Positions 47,372 through 59,772 of a stretch of DNA of 64,000 bases are shown one piece after another (within the stretch, counting starts at the first letter, position 1; the number at the start of each line of letters is the position of its first letter). The notes beneath the pieces were generated by a model. That model was given only the letters and a program-made list of their open reading frames with translations. It made no database searches and was not told the DNA's origin. Origin of the DNA: Paralvinella palmiformis (lineage: Eukaryota > Annelida > Polychaeta > Terebellida > Alvinellidae). Position numbers and translations under genes: made by a program. Where the stretch lies: NCBI GenBank assembly GCA_025642065.1, contig JAODUP010000221.1:1-64000 (forward strand), written 5' to 3'.

Positions 47372-48054
47372 ATATATCAGTGACGTGGTAATGGCGGTAT
47401 AAACTAAATTCAAAAGCTCTGCAATACAATATTCGTGTAATATGTGTAAAATATATTGAAAATGAAGCCTTTGGCCAGTACTATGTTTTTGAGAATGGCC
47501 AAGTTGGTCTATTCTTAATCATTTATCAATGGAATTGTGAACCTAACTTGTCATCAAACAAAAACTCTCTAATATCGCCCTTTGGAATATTCTAGAAACA
47601 TGCCACTGTATTGAACTATATTTACGTCTAAAATGTAATACATATGATTCATTTAGTATTATTCTCAACAATTTGTATTATGTTTTCTTTCACATTTTGA
47701 ATATATTCAATAGCTTTATAAGGTGATGATTAGCTTGTTGGGTTTATGCATACTTGATAAATTCACAGCAGGTAATTTATCACATTAGGCTACTTACTAT
47801 GTTTCCAATGTATATTTTGTATCCATGTGTAATTAATAATATACATTAACTGGACCACTCCGTAGACATATAAATATACCTTGTTAATTATATATCAAAT
47901 GAATAAAAAATATCCAGGTTTTGAATGTAGTTATTTTGTAATCGGCTGAAGTTACTTCATACCAAAACCAGTCACCAAACTCATACAATTAGCTGTTTCT
48001 CAGTGCAGTATCTAATTGTCGACTGGGTTCCATGCTGTACGTGTGCTTACTCTA
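46010..48054. other. Spacer with (TA)n tracts
   Basis: No gene seen. TA tracts at 46960-47011 and 47338-47368, and a short palindrome AGAGTTGTTTA/AAACAACTCT near 46360-46380. Confidence 0.45.
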
Positions 48055-48842
48055 CCGCATCAAGTCAACACGGTATAGAATTCTAGGCAGCAATTATATT
48101 TATTCATTTGCGCGTTCCTTCACACACAGAAGACGGAAGAATCGGTGTATTTTGCTGCAGCGTCTAGTAGGGTTTATTTCCACAATACAAAATATCTATC
48201 TGGTAACATGTGTCGCAATATCTAGCTGCGAGAGATACTGCTTCATTCACTGTTCTATTCACTGCTTATTCGCTGTCTATTCACTGCTTATTCGCTGTCT
48301 CCCATGAGTTTGGTTGGTTTTGTTGTTCGGAGAGAATCCCCAGGCTGTCGCTTAATCAGCACAGCCTCTATGTTTGAGTGGTTGAGAAACCTCCTCCCCG
48401 CTACTCACAGGGGAGCAGTACGGAAAGATGGAGCCGAATTACCTGAGGGTGGTCACTGCCAGAGTGTTTTACGTCCTATGGGGGGTTTTAACGTCCCCCT
48501 TTATTTTAAATAATTCAGTGGAGACTGCAGCGCCATTTAACGTGGTCAGCCACCCACGATGTAGTAAGCCGAGAAATTAATCCCTGGAAAAGTTTCGACC
48601 TCTTACGGGGTTCGAACCTGCGACCATTGGCACCAAATGCCGAGTGCTTAACCGCTAGGCCACCGGAGCTCACTATGAGTCAATCACTACTGTCTTATAT
48701 AGCCATTCCCGGATCAGACACCCAGCGTGATACTTGCGGCCAGCCATCAGTTATCTGATTGTATCAGTACTTAATTGATAACTCTGAAGATAATTTGTTT
48801 CTAATTGACTTAGTATTAACTTTTCATATAGGTGCATGCCCA

Positions 48843-48848
<6 letters not shown>
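48055..48848 (-). repeat. LTR-like repeat family R2, minus-strand copy split by a SINE
   Basis: Reverse complement of the 42070-42500 family. On the minus strand it reads ATAAGTGGGCATG, TAAGTACTGATA, GGCTATATAAGACAG (box at about 48700), then the SINE at 48310-48674, then GGAAATAAACCC (about 48170) and CTTCCGTCTTCTGTGTGTGA. A 22-bp unit containing GAATAAGCAGTGAATAGACAGC is tandemly repeated at about 48240-48300 and is not repeated in the other copy. Confidence 0.65.
48310..48674 (-). mobile_element. tRNA-derived SINE inserted in the R2 repeat
   Basis: The minus strand begins GAGCTCCGGTGGCCTAGCGG, with an A box (TGGCCTAGCGGT) and a B box (GGTTCGAACCC, about 48605-48615), typical of a tRNA-like polymerase III promoter. 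The acceptor stem does not pair, so it is not a working tRNA. A body of roughly 290 bases follows, ending in CAACAAAACCAACCAA. ATGAGT occurs at both edges (48304-48309 and 48675-48680), a probable target duplication, and R2 sequence resumes on either side. Confidence 0.75.
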
Positions 48849-48887
<39 letters not shown>

Positions 48888-49109
48888 AACCCTTTCACGT
48901 TTGAATTTAATGTCACCGTTTTATCGTTTATTAATTATTCCCAGCAATCTGACACTATCTTTTTAAGTCGTTGTTTTTCCATTAATGTCAAATTTATTAG
49001 TTATTTCTAAATAATATTATGCCTGCCGTTTGTGGGAACTGTGTGAAGCCTATCTATCAACGGTTCACTAAACACTAACGGCTTGTAATAGCTAGAATTA
49101 CAAACCGGA

Positions 49110-49155
<46 letters not shown>

Positions 49156-49269
49156 ATGTATTTTAGATGCATTTAAATTGTTTAGCTCATTAACGTATTC
49201 TTAGTTTTCACTTGGAATATTAAGATGTTGTCGTTTCCTCAACTTAGTTTATCATATACGTTATTGATA

Positions 49270-49345
<76 letters not shown>

Positions 49346-49369
49346 TGTGTGCACGTTATTGTCTTGGGT
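48849..49369. repeat. (TA)n-rich spacer
   Basis: TA tracts at 48845-48885, 49111-49154 and 49277-49340 with AT-rich unique sequence between. No gene seen. Confidence 0.85.
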
Positions 49370-50614
49370 TCAGGAGGCGGGTTCTAGTCAGGGTATAATC
49401 ATGGAAAGCACTTGCCCAGATGAATCATACAGTACCTTTTTACGGGTATACCTAAATATTTTTGACAAGTGCTTTCCACTCCCTGATATAAAACCTAGGT
49501 CTAAGTTAATAAAAGGGGAACCATGGTACACATCAGGCATGTTAATATCAGCCAAGAAAAGGACAAAACTATTCTGTAAAAAAAACTATCAAAGCCTACT
49601 GATTATAATATTAAAATATACAAAACATATAATAATATGTACAACACACTAAAGCGTAAAACGAAATTATTTATTATAAAAATATCCTTATTGAAAATAA
49701 ATTTAATATTAAAAAGACCTGGTCAATACTAAAACAGGCTATTGGGAAATTGTATGACATGTCCAGCTACCCTAATAGTTGTACCATTAATAACTTGTCG
49801 ATCATCGACACACAGGAAGCAGCTGAAGGTTTTAACAATTTATTTTCCAAAATAAGGTTTATGATGATCCACAACATTCCAAATTCAAATAAATGTTCCT
49901 CATCATACATGTCTAATCCAGTAGTTGGCAGTGTGTTTATCGAATCAGTGTCGCCATCTGATATCATTTCGCTCGCCACTAAATTAAAACCAAAGTTGAG
50001 TTGTGGCCATGATAATATATCCACTAAATTACTAAAACTTTCTATTGAACATATTATTGAACCCATCACGCATGTCATAAACAGGTCATTTGTCACCGGC
50101 ATAGTACCTAAACAATTGAAAATATCACAACGTAATACCCATACACAAATCATCGGATCAATCTCTGCTAAACATTTATAGACCCATTAGCTTATTACCA
50201 GCATTTTCCAAATTAATCGAGAAATTAATGTATAATAAAATAATATCCTTCTTTAATGCTAAAAACCTCTTCTACAAACACCAATATGGCTTTCGAAACA
50301 AACACTCTACTGTACACCCATTTCTCCACTTTTTAAATCACTGTGTCGATTCAATCTCAAATAATTCTTGTAACTTAACCCTTCCTATCCTTTGTGACTT
50401 ATTGTGACTTATCTAAGGCTTTCGATGTACTTTCGGCATACTATTACGAAAACTAAATTCTTATGGCATCCGTGGTATTGCCAATCAATGGTTCAAAAAT
50501 TATATTACTGGAAGAACTCAATTTATTGAACTGGACGGCTTTATTTTAAATAATGTTGAGATCTGTTCCAGAAGGGTCAATTCTAGGGCCATTGTTATAT
50601 CCAATTTATGTTAA

Positions 50615-50701
<87 letters not shown>

Positions 50702-51475
50702 TGTAGTTGAACGATTTTATCATTTGCAGATGATACCGCAATATATTCATCCAACTCTATTTTAAATCAATTATACCATAAGTCGAATATTCAGATAAAC
50801 AAGTTAGTTGACTGGTTTTGTTCAAAGAAATTGTCATTAAATGCTGGTAAAACTATCTATATTGTAATACGTCCTAAAGATATACACTGTGACATAACTG
50901 GCCATGTTATGTTATACAAAACACTAAATTCTATCGAATTGTTAATGATAGCGATGAAAAGGCCGTTAAATATTTTGGATGATACATTGATGAAAATCTC
51001 ACCTGAAAATATCACCTAACTAACATTAACATCAAACAAGCAAAGCAAGTACTACCATATAAATGTATTAAAACCCTGTATTATTCACGGATTCATTCTC
51101 ACTTATCATATGGTATGTTGGCCTGGGGTAATGGCGCCCAATCTATTTTACTTCATGCAGGCATTTTACAGAAACGGGCTCTTCGTATAATACACAACGC
51201 AAAAGTTAACAGTCAATCTGATCCCCTCCTTTGACATTCTCGTATCTTGAAATTGTATGATATATACGAATACCAACACGTATTATTTATCTGTGACTTT
51301 ATCAATGGTAAACTCCAGGCCTCTTTTAATACTGTATTTACATTTAACAAGGATATGTCCGATGCAAGTAGCACTTGCTAATCGCTATTCTCCCATACAT
51401 TACCTTCATATGAAACACCCGAAATGTTGAATAAATGGAAAATTCATGCATCAAAGTGGCTCTCGCTCAATGTGT
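49370..51475 (+). pseudogene. CR1/Jockey-like LINE, linker through RT and carboxy terminus
   Basis: The pre-RT linker (EPWYTSGMLISAKKRTKLFC, about 49520-49580) leads to RT fingers (KLKPKLSCGHDNISTKLLKL, 49990-50040). Then come YRPISLLPAFSKLIEKLMYN (about 50172-50235) and HQYGFRNKHSTVHPFLHF (50281-50335). Palm A is damaged near 50410, followed by PEGSILGPLLYPIYVNDI (50566-50616). A (TA)n run precedes FADDTAIYSSN in another frame (about 50722-50755). Then LVDWFCSKKLSLNAGKT, SHLSYGMLAWGNGAQS, LQKRALRIIHNAKVN and a last piece to about 51475. Several frameshifts and stops. No endonuclease is present. Confidence 0.85.
50617..50699. repeat. (TA)n tract inside a LINE RT frame
   Basis: An 83-base TA run lies exactly between YVNDI and the FADD catalytic segment of the RT at 49370-51475. 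Confidence 0.95.
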
Positions 51476-51729
51476 AAAATAAAAATAATTGATTTATACC
51501 CAAACAAGTGTCAAATACACCAACCCACGCTACAACGACTGTACTTTGTAATTTTGAGTGTTTTATTATATTTGATCATTTACCTTCATTCATTTCTACT
51601 ATAACTAACAATATATTAATTCAATTTATACTTATTACTTTCCGCGAGTGGTCTCCTATCCTGTATTACATGAATTAAATTCATTAACTTATATTAGTTA
51701 TATCTGGGGTTGAGAATCTGCCTACTGGC

Positions 51730-51775
51730 TGCACTGAAGTGCGCGCGTGGGCGCACACACGCGTGCGCGAAATGC
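51730..51775. repeat. GC-rich alternating purine-pyrimidine block
   Basis: GTGCGCGCGTGGGCGCACAC and ACGCGTGCGCG stand out in AT-rich surroundings and are partly self-complementary. No gene context. Confidence 0.6.
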
Positions 51776-51840
51776 ATATATATGCGACCAGTGGGAAAAC
51801 AGCAAACTATTGCTATGCTGGAAATTTCATTTGTCATTAA

Positions 51841-52130
<290 letters not shown>

Positions 52131-52568
52131 CCTCCAAAAATGGAGACTAAAAGCAGTACAGTAGAAACATTAAAACATATATAGCACATGGGACACAATA
52201 TATTTTAAAACAAATAGTAAAATAATATGGGATAGCATACAATGTTCATTACAACAGATATACAGTGATGTGATATGGGATACAATAAACATAATATAAT
52301 ACTTGTCGTGTGCAGTAATATTAAAAGTCACGTGTAAATATTTTGACTAGCATGTACTCGCAACACCAGGTCTAAAAATAATATCCACTGAATAACAGCA
52401 TACCCAAAGATTCGACTATGCTATTGTTAAATTCTTGATCATGTTTATCACATACATTGTGAAATATTAATTGGAGAGAATCCGATTTTTAAAACCGTAT
52501 CAACAATTGTACCCGGAATAATAACACCAGTTTCTATATATTCTGATAAAAGCTGATAATATAAGTTC
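52131..52568. other. Spacer, no gene seen
   Basis: AT-rich. It probably contains the 3' part of the minus-strand LINE fragment that follows, but no motif is visible. Confidence 0.35.
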
Positions 52569-52871
52569 TTAGTGACAATACACGCGTTTAAAAACTGACT
52601 TTGTATAATTGCCTATCATAGTACTAACATTATCCCAATTCACTGCACGTTGAAGATTTATATGTCGAGAACCCTTACTTATCCCACACATTTGCTTTAG
52701 TATGCCACCTTGTGCTGAGATACGGGTCAGCTTATCTGGTGAACTTAAACTAACACATTGTATGCCATAAGTAAGTGTTGGTAGGCATATTGAGCTATAC
52801 AAATGAGACTTACTATTATTATTTAGACCTGGATAATCGTGTAGTTGGACATATGATGTCCACTCCACCAT
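52569..52871 (-). pseudogene. LINE RT carboxy-terminal fragment
   Basis: One 100-codon minus-strand frame has the post-RT pattern of a non-LTR element: LNNNSKSHLYSSICLPTLTY, GIQCVSLSSPDKLTRISAQG, LKQMCGISKGSRHINLQRAV. No RT core is adjacent. A (TA)n tract at 52939-52993 lies just upstream. Confidence 0.7.
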
Positions 52872-52928
52872 AGGGGCATACCATCTGAGTGTGTGATTGT
52901 GTCGTGTGTTTGTGCGTATGTGTGTATC

Positions 52929-52993
<65 letters not shown>

Positions 52994-52994
<1 letters not shown>

Positions 52995-55189
52995 GTTATT
53001 TCATTTAAAATGAATCAAATTCTGAAAATGTATATGATGAAGCCGGGCACAATTAATTTGGTTTAAAAAAAAATATTTACACCACTTTGAAGTGTCAACG
53101 GGTACCTCTAATTATGCCTCTTTCAAAATCGTGCCTAATTTTTAGCCATTTCTGAACCCTGGTTACAATAAAATTCAGCTACGGTATAACGCTGTGGTTG
53201 ACAGATCATGCAAAAGTCTGAATTTCATGAAGTTCCATAATTATTCTGCCAACTTTGCAAGTCAATATCTTCAGAATCATGATAGTTAGCAATGTTTAAT
53301 CTATACCTTTACAATTTCGGTACCTTAGAGAAATAACAAAACGGATGGCAAGCATACACATGTAACCTGTTCTTTCAATATAAGCACATAAACTTTACAA
53401 ATTATGTGGGATAGGTGGTAGGTGAAATCTCATTATGTCATCATTCCTTGTGTTAAAACCCGAATTGGCAGTGGCATTAAGTACTATTTGTTCTCTTGTA
53501 AGTCAAATATATTACAAGAGAAAACTTAAAAAAGGTACTATATATTAGTATGCTCTGTAAGTTTCAAACGGAGCACAAACTTTCTTGAAACTGGCCACAT
53601 AAACATAGAATGTGACTTGCGGCATACAGCAAAGGGGCAAACAAAGAAAAGTACTTTTCATCCCGAATATTTGGGACACCGTTTTAAATATGGCATGTTG
53701 TAACATAATTTCTAGAATCTAAAGAAGTTCGCAAAAGGATTGTGTCAGAATATGAAAGTTACCATAACATAAAAAAGGATCAACTGGTTGAAGATAAAAT
53801 ACCTGCATTTCGAAAATGAAAACAAGAACAACATTTTAGTGAAAGGGAACTACAATCAACCAAATCCTGATACAATATGTGTCAGAATAAATGACACTAG
53901 AGTCAAGCCTAAAACAGCAACCCAAGTTTGAACGAATGTACTGGAACAAAATAGCAATTACCGTAACTGAAAAGGGCGAGGTCTTGGCTTTATATGATGC
54001 CGGAATAATCCCAGCCGAATATAATAACATCTAACCACGAGTTTGTAGGTAAATTACCTCTCTCAGATACAACAGAAGGGTACATGGACACTGATGATGA
54101 TTAAAGGATGTACAGTGAAATTGAACTAAGCATTAGGTTCGATATATTGTAGGCTGGGGTTGCAGTATAATTAGTAGTGCTGCTGTCAATGTTATTCAAC
54201 ATGTCATGGAGTTCAACAATAAACATTTAAGCATTTAAATTGTGGTTTTTTTTCTGATTATCTGTTAATCTTCGATGCAAAATAAGTTATTATGTTTGTA
54301 ATATAATTATAGTAATACCCAATAACAATGATTGTTTGTTCCATTTTAATATACAGTGTGTGTAAAAACAGATTTACCACCAATAAATGATAATCTACAA
54401 CTTATCTATCACTGTGGCGTATAGTCTCTGTACGCAGAACACAATAATCCCTTTTGCAGAATGTTTATTGAACATTTAATTCAAGAATGTGCCTGCCAAA
54501 ACGTGTCATGGTGTACGTAGTACCTTTTGAAGCATGTATTTGATTTTCTATTCCATAAATAAGCCTACCAAAAAGTACCATCTTAAGATAGTACCCTTTG
54601 ATACAATGTTTTAATATTTTATTTTTAAGTACATACCTGCCAAAACCTCTAACTAATTTATCGGAAAGAGTGTACTAGTCATCATTTATAGATCAACGGT
54701 ACTAGGCAGAATGGTTTGCTAGGTTTACCTTATTGTTACCATTTAAATTTACAATGATCGTCCGAACACTTAAAATCTTTATATCTCAGAACCATGAAAA
54801 TGTGAGAAAGCAGCTTTTAGTTGTCACAGGTCGATATAGATGCAATATGTTGATTACTTTTCCCTTCGCGTTCTTTACAAGTTATGACATCAACTCCAGT
54901 CTGGAGCCATTCCTGCATGCTTTAAGCATGCCCACGTCGGGCATATCCAAGTTTGATTTGTGATAACTTTCAAATCTATCGTGTGGATTATGGGAGATAA
55001 TAAATTCTACATGCAATTCATTTCTTTATTTTCATGGACGTTTATGTAGCCCACACCCTCAACAAGGCATAATGGTGACAGCAAAAGGTTTCCCAAATTA
55101 ATCAAAAAGTCAGCGGTATTAATTAAAATCAATTTCAGTCAGAGATTTTTTTTCCTAGAAACAAAGTGACGGTAGTTTTAAAACTTGCT
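52994..55189. other. Spacer with a doubtful transposase trace
   Basis: Mostly unassigned AT-rich sequence. Near 53570-53650 the plus strand reads NFLETGHINIECDLRHTAKG, which resembles the GH..mE.D..H segment of some repeat-encoded transposase-like proteins. The surrounding frames are too broken to name a family. Confidence 0.3.
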
Positions 55190-55640
55190 TTACTAGCATC
55201 TCACGTGGACAACTATGCCACAGCTTCAATCAAGAATCTTTGGAAAACTTTGGAGTGTAGCGTCATGTTTGACAAATATAAAAGCCAATGGGTATGTGGG
55301 TGGAAATGGGTATGCCAAAGTATGGACAGAGTGGGCATTCATTCCCCAAAAACAAGACTCGCCATTGGCTGTTAAATTTGAAAAGAGTGCAGTGGAAGCC
55401 AACTTTCAACAGTAAGCTCTGCGGGAGACACTTTCAAGAACGTGCCGTCTATGGCCGTTTATGTCACGATCAGTTGGAGATGACTTGAAGAGTGTCAGGC
55501 TGATAGAAGATGCCATTCCAGCCATATTCGACAAACTGGGTGATGTTAAGCCCAAACGAATCAGTGCTCTTGTACACCGACAAATATCACTTTATTTTAT
55601 ATTAGGTTATGTGTTAGGAAGACATAAATATTCGCTTTCA
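55190..55640 (+). pseudogene. THAP zinc-finger fragment
   Basis: The frame at 55288-55488 has the second half of a THAP (C2CH) DNA-binding finger: HSFPKNKTRHWLLNLKRVQW, then KPTFNSKLCGRHFQERA, with the C..H pair and the conserved FP, W and P. A little further, in another frame, LIEDAIPAIFDKLGD matches the AVPT.F segment that usually closes a THAP domain. The amino-terminal C..C pair lies in a shifted frame and is uncertain. THAP fingers bind DNA in P-element-type transposases and host factors. This one is broken and not joined to a transposase core. Confidence 0.65.
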
Positions 55641-55719
55641 GGCCCAGTGTGTTGACTTATCAATTAAGCTTACACCAAAACAAAAAATACCATTCTGACT
55701 TTTGTTGTTGACAGTGGCC

Positions 55720-55861
55720 GTATGTCGGCAACACAGGTGGCTGCTCTAGGTTCACATATGCAATTGTTGCAGCTAATTCCTTTTAATAATGTCGAGAGTG
55801 GTTCAAAGTTGTAAGGCTTGATATTCCTGAGAAAGTCAAAACTTTCGTCTGATTCTGACAT
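55720..55861 (-). pseudogene. Short repeat-encoded fragment with FLRNIKPYNFEP motif
   Basis: Minus strand begins MSESDESFDFLRNIKPYNFE, followed by P and CNNCIC. An acidic start followed by I.PY.FEP recurs in many invertebrate repeat-encoded uncharacterised proteins as I recall them. The rest is not recognisable. Confidence 0.3.
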
Positions 55862-57019
55862 TTTGTCACACTGATAAACAAAGCTGTGGCACTACGTAAT
55901 TTTGGTCAAATATGACGTTAAACGATAATCCATAGTTAGTGTAGTGCATACCAACAATGGCTCATGAAACTTGTTTCAGTTAGTTCCCGAGATAACAATG
56001 TTTGTCCAATCAGCCATGGATGGCATGATTTGACGTTTGTCAGGTTAAAACCGATTAAAAGGCCGATTACATGTGTGTGGCTGGTTATTGTTTTACTTTG
56101 GGTCACCAGTCACCAGGTCACGGGTCACCAGTCACCAACTAATCAACAATTGATTAAATGGCCCATTAAACGTTATGACGTACATGTAAAAAACAGAACA
56201 TCTATGGCTTAGCACCGCCCACAAAATCCCCTGATAAGGCACTAATTGGTCAATAGATAAATCTTCCACGATCCACTTTCAGAATCTACAGTACATGCAA
56301 ATATGTATATTATATATATACATTATACAAAATTTATATATTGAATTGAAAAGTTCAATCGATGAACAAAATAGAGGTGATCTATTTATAAAAGATTTTC
56401 CTAATGATTTCAAAAGGGGAAATAGGTTATGAAAGAAGACCTTCGATTTTGGGGAAGGATTGATCTCTGTTGGTGATTGATTTGAGTGGGTTTACTGTAT
56501 ACGATAAATTGCGAATATTTTGGAAAATCTTAAATATTGCCTAACGATATTTTTTCTCCCATCACTATTTAAATCAGCCAAAAATCTTGTACAGCTTTTG
56601 TGTAAATAATGTACGGCTAACCCTTTTATCTAACTCTTACGATCCTATTTTCTATTGGAGAAGGCACGAAAGGGGTTTTCTCTAATCAGTATGTGAATAC
56701 ATTTGGATAGATCTGAAAGCCTTAGTCAAAGTATACTTTAATAGATAAATTAATATATTAATAGAATAATCTGACATGTTCAACTGACACTGCTATCTCC
56801 TGATTAATCGATAATCAGATAATGGAAGGTAACCTCTACCTATGATCGAATGTTATCCTATTATATCATTATAAAATGCGTCTAAAACGACAACAGACAT
56901 TTGAAAGCAACTCGAAAATCATTTAATATCCTTATAAAAATAGATAGATTATCTTATTCCACGTTTTGTTTTGTTTTTGTATTTCACATCCATTATAACG
57001 CATTTCATAATACAACATT
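55862..57019. other. Spacer, no gene seen
   Basis: AT-rich. A short tandem duplication of GGTCACCAGTCACCA words lies at 56100-56138. Confidence 0.4.
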
Positions 57020-57298
57020 ATGACCTCCAGAGACTCAAAGGAAAGCAATATATATTATGCCGTGGGTAATGGATGTATACCTGAAATATATGCAACATGG
57101 GATCAGTGTCATAAACAGACCAATGAATATTCAGGATGATGCCATGGGGGTTCCCCAACACTGAAAGAAAATACCATATTCATGTCTACGATTGGGGTCA
57201 GCGAAGATGAGATTGTAATATTTGGATCTCGTGATAACATATATACTTTGAAGGAAATGATACGGAACCGTGAATATTTAGATGAATAGTTTAACCTT
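57020..57298 (+). pseudogene. RNase H1 hybrid-binding-type domain fragment
   Basis: ATG 57020 opens MTSRDSKESNIYYAVGNGCI, then PEIYATWDQCHKQTNEYSG and a TGA at 57137. The same frame continues SPTLKENTIFMSTIGVSEDE to a TAG at about 57287. The YAV.nG..P.IY.TW..C..Q...Y.G layout followed by a SPTL.E...FM segment is that of the RNase H1 amino-terminal domain (also called Cauli_VI/viroplasmin type), which binds RNA:DNA hybrids. It directly precedes a LINE at 57373, so it may belong to a retroelement. One in-frame stop breaks it. Confidence 0.6.
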
Positions 57299-57372
57299 CA
57301 GGCAACAACATCTGTAGAGATTACAACAATAGTATTAGAATATAACCATGAGGAACGGGCGATACTCCAATC

Positions 57373-59314
57373 AGTATCAATGATACCAGTTTATCACTCT
57401 CGAACACAATCAGCACACATCACGATCCTTAACCAGATGTATGCTCGTGAATTCATGAAAAATACAGAAAACCTTACCGAATATCTATTGATTATACATA
57501 CACATGATAGTAAGATTAATTTTCCCTATCTTGTATTGACCATTTTGTTTTACCAGATGGTATATGTGACAGTGTTGAATCGTATTCTGTATTACAAGAT
57601 GGTGATCATGTATCGCACCATAATCTTCTTTCACTCAAATTAGCCAACTCAGTCACACATAATACTCATGATATAAAGAATAATTGAAAACTCATTATGG
57701 CGCAAAATAACAACTTCCCAGTTAACAAAATATCAGAATAACATGGATAAATTATTATGTAACTGTGATATACCATACCATGTCCTTCAATGTAAATATG
57801 TATTCTGTGATATCCATCAGTATTTTATATAAGAATATCATGATAATAGTGTCAAAGCGTGTCTTTCAGCTAGCTCATGCATACCATCTTCTAGGTATTG
57901 TGTCCATACGAAACGAAAACCTGGTTGGACCGAATTTTTAAGCACATATAACTAAAGGGCAATATTCTAGCGCAAACTATGGGAAGACATGGGTAGTTCG
58001 CATTTTGTGTACTGTTGACACAAGACGGAAAACTAGATGGAAGTACCGTTATATGTTGAAAATTATGAAGCGTAATAAGTAACATATTGTGCTAAGTGTA
58101 CGTCTGAAGATTATTGGTCGAGTAAACATTTCTGGGTTGAGATTAAACGAATTCTTGGCCATCATAATACTCTGCCAAAAATAGTAGATGGTATTCAGGG
58201 TGGTTCTAACATTGCGGATATAGTCCAGTAAAAATATAAGTCATTATATAATTGTGTGTCATTTGACCCTCACCAAATGGCAGTACTGTTGGAAAAAAAC
58301 AAAGCTTGACGTTGGGAATATGGTCGATATATTTTAGTACTGAAACTTGGTAAATCTGGTGGTGTGTCAGGATTGTCATCGGATCAATGGTACATTAACC
58401 TTGTGACCATATTACTACTTTATTCAATATCATGATTTATCATGGATTCGCACCCACGGATGGATGAATATTGTTTAACGACACATCGGCACAATTTAGG
58501 CCATTCACTGTCCTTGGCACCTACGTAATTTAGTTATTGTTCTGATTCCAAACAATAAGCCCAAATCAATATATGTGTCTGACAACTATCGAGCGATTAA
58601 TGTGAGCAGCATTCTCGGTAAGGTTTGGATAACCTGGTCATGCTTAAGCATCATGGTGTTCTTAGTATATCTGATATCCAATTTGGGTTTAAGAAGTCCC
58701 ATATTACAACACAGTGTACATGTATTGTTAATGAAATTGTCCAATATTACCAAAAACATTTCTCTCTCTTGGACGGAAGTAGGGCATTTCACAGAGTAAA
58801 TTATGTAAAATTATTCCGTTTGCTTCAAAAGGGCCAGTTGTGTCCAAAAATGTTACGTTTTTTCATTGTATTTTACTCAAAGCAGAGCATACGTATTTAA
58901 TCGGGTTAATCTATGTCAACGGTGTGTTCTGTCCCTAATGGTGTAAAGCAGGGTCGGATTTTGTCATCCTTACCTTTCATAGTATATATTGATGAACTTG
59001 TAACTCGATTATTTGCCACCAGACTTAGATATTACATTGGCAATTATTTGTAGGCCTTTAGGATATCCAGACGATATTACAATTCTTTCTCCAACACTTA
59101 AAATATATATTGAATATACATCATCAATTTGATGAAATTTTATGGCGTTATGTTTTTAATTCGTCCTATGATAAACTATTATATTTTAGTCGATCAGGCT
59201 GTTGATCATGTTTACAAGGTACCTCATTTTGAGTGTAATGCTTCTGTTATTGAATTAGCTAAGCATGATAAACATCTTGGCAATGTCTTTGGACAAAATT
59301 GTTCTATACATTAG
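57373..59314 (+). pseudogene. LINE endonuclease/RT remnant
   Basis: Paralogue of 21540-23110 in opposite orientation; DNA homology begins at TCAGTATCAATGATACC (57373). The endonuclease end reads RISIDYTYT and IDHFVLPDGICDSVESYSVL (about 57480-57600). The RT reads SDNYRAINVSSILGK (58575), DIQFGFKKSHITTQCTCIVN, LLDGSRAFHRVNYVKLFRLL, then PNGVKQGRILSSLPFIVYID (about 58935-58995), and near 59215-59300 ASVIELAKHDKHLGNVFGQN. The YADD segment is decayed. Broken by frameshifts. The right end meets the left inverted repeat of the next element. Confidence 0.78.
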
Positions 59315-59346
59315 ATACAACACTGTAAGAATAGTCATCGGTTAAG

Positions 59347-59615
59347 GGCCCCATATCGTAAGAATCGTGCAAAATTTGACAAAAGCATGAAACTTGGCAT
59401 ACTAATAGTTTAACGTGTGTAGATTCGTATATAAGTCTATGTACCCATAGCCATCACCATGGTAACTGGCCGCCATCTTCAATCCTAAGCAAAGTAGAAA
59501 CATGATGTTGGTGTCTAACAGAACATTTTCATGGTCAAGAAATCCATTTATGCAATAATGATTATGCTCGGATTATTATTGCATTGATTTTCAAGATGGC
59601 CGACATGCTTAAATG
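59347..59615 (+). repeat. Left terminal inverted repeat of a DNA-transposon-like element
   Basis: 59368-59615 is a diverged reverse complement of 62361-62640. Shared words include GTGCAAAATTTG, GGCATACTAATAGTTTAA, GTAGATTCGTATATAAG, GTAGAAACATGATGTTG and TTTCAAGATGGCCGACAT. A TTAAGGGCCCC word sits at 59344-59354 just outside the clear homology; TTAA could be a target site, but the right end does not preserve it. Confidence 0.75.
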
Positions 59616-59772
59616 ACTAAATACATCATTATGTTATGACAACAATAAACATTATGGTAATATATAATTTTAGAGCGAAATTAATTAATATGAGTAGGTA
59701 ACACATAGGAAACGAGCACCCACAGATGACTTCATCTCTTAGGCGGCGTATCATGCTAGCCAACAACCAACG

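Noticed and set aside
48600..48671. Functional tRNA gene on the minus strand
   Set aside because: A and B boxes are present, but the acceptor stem does not pair and sequence continues as a SINE body.
52994..55100. Inverted repeat pair around 53.3 and 54.75 kb bounding a transposon
   Set aside because: Only short, weak similarities (ATATCT.AGAA.CATGA-like words). Not convincing by eye.
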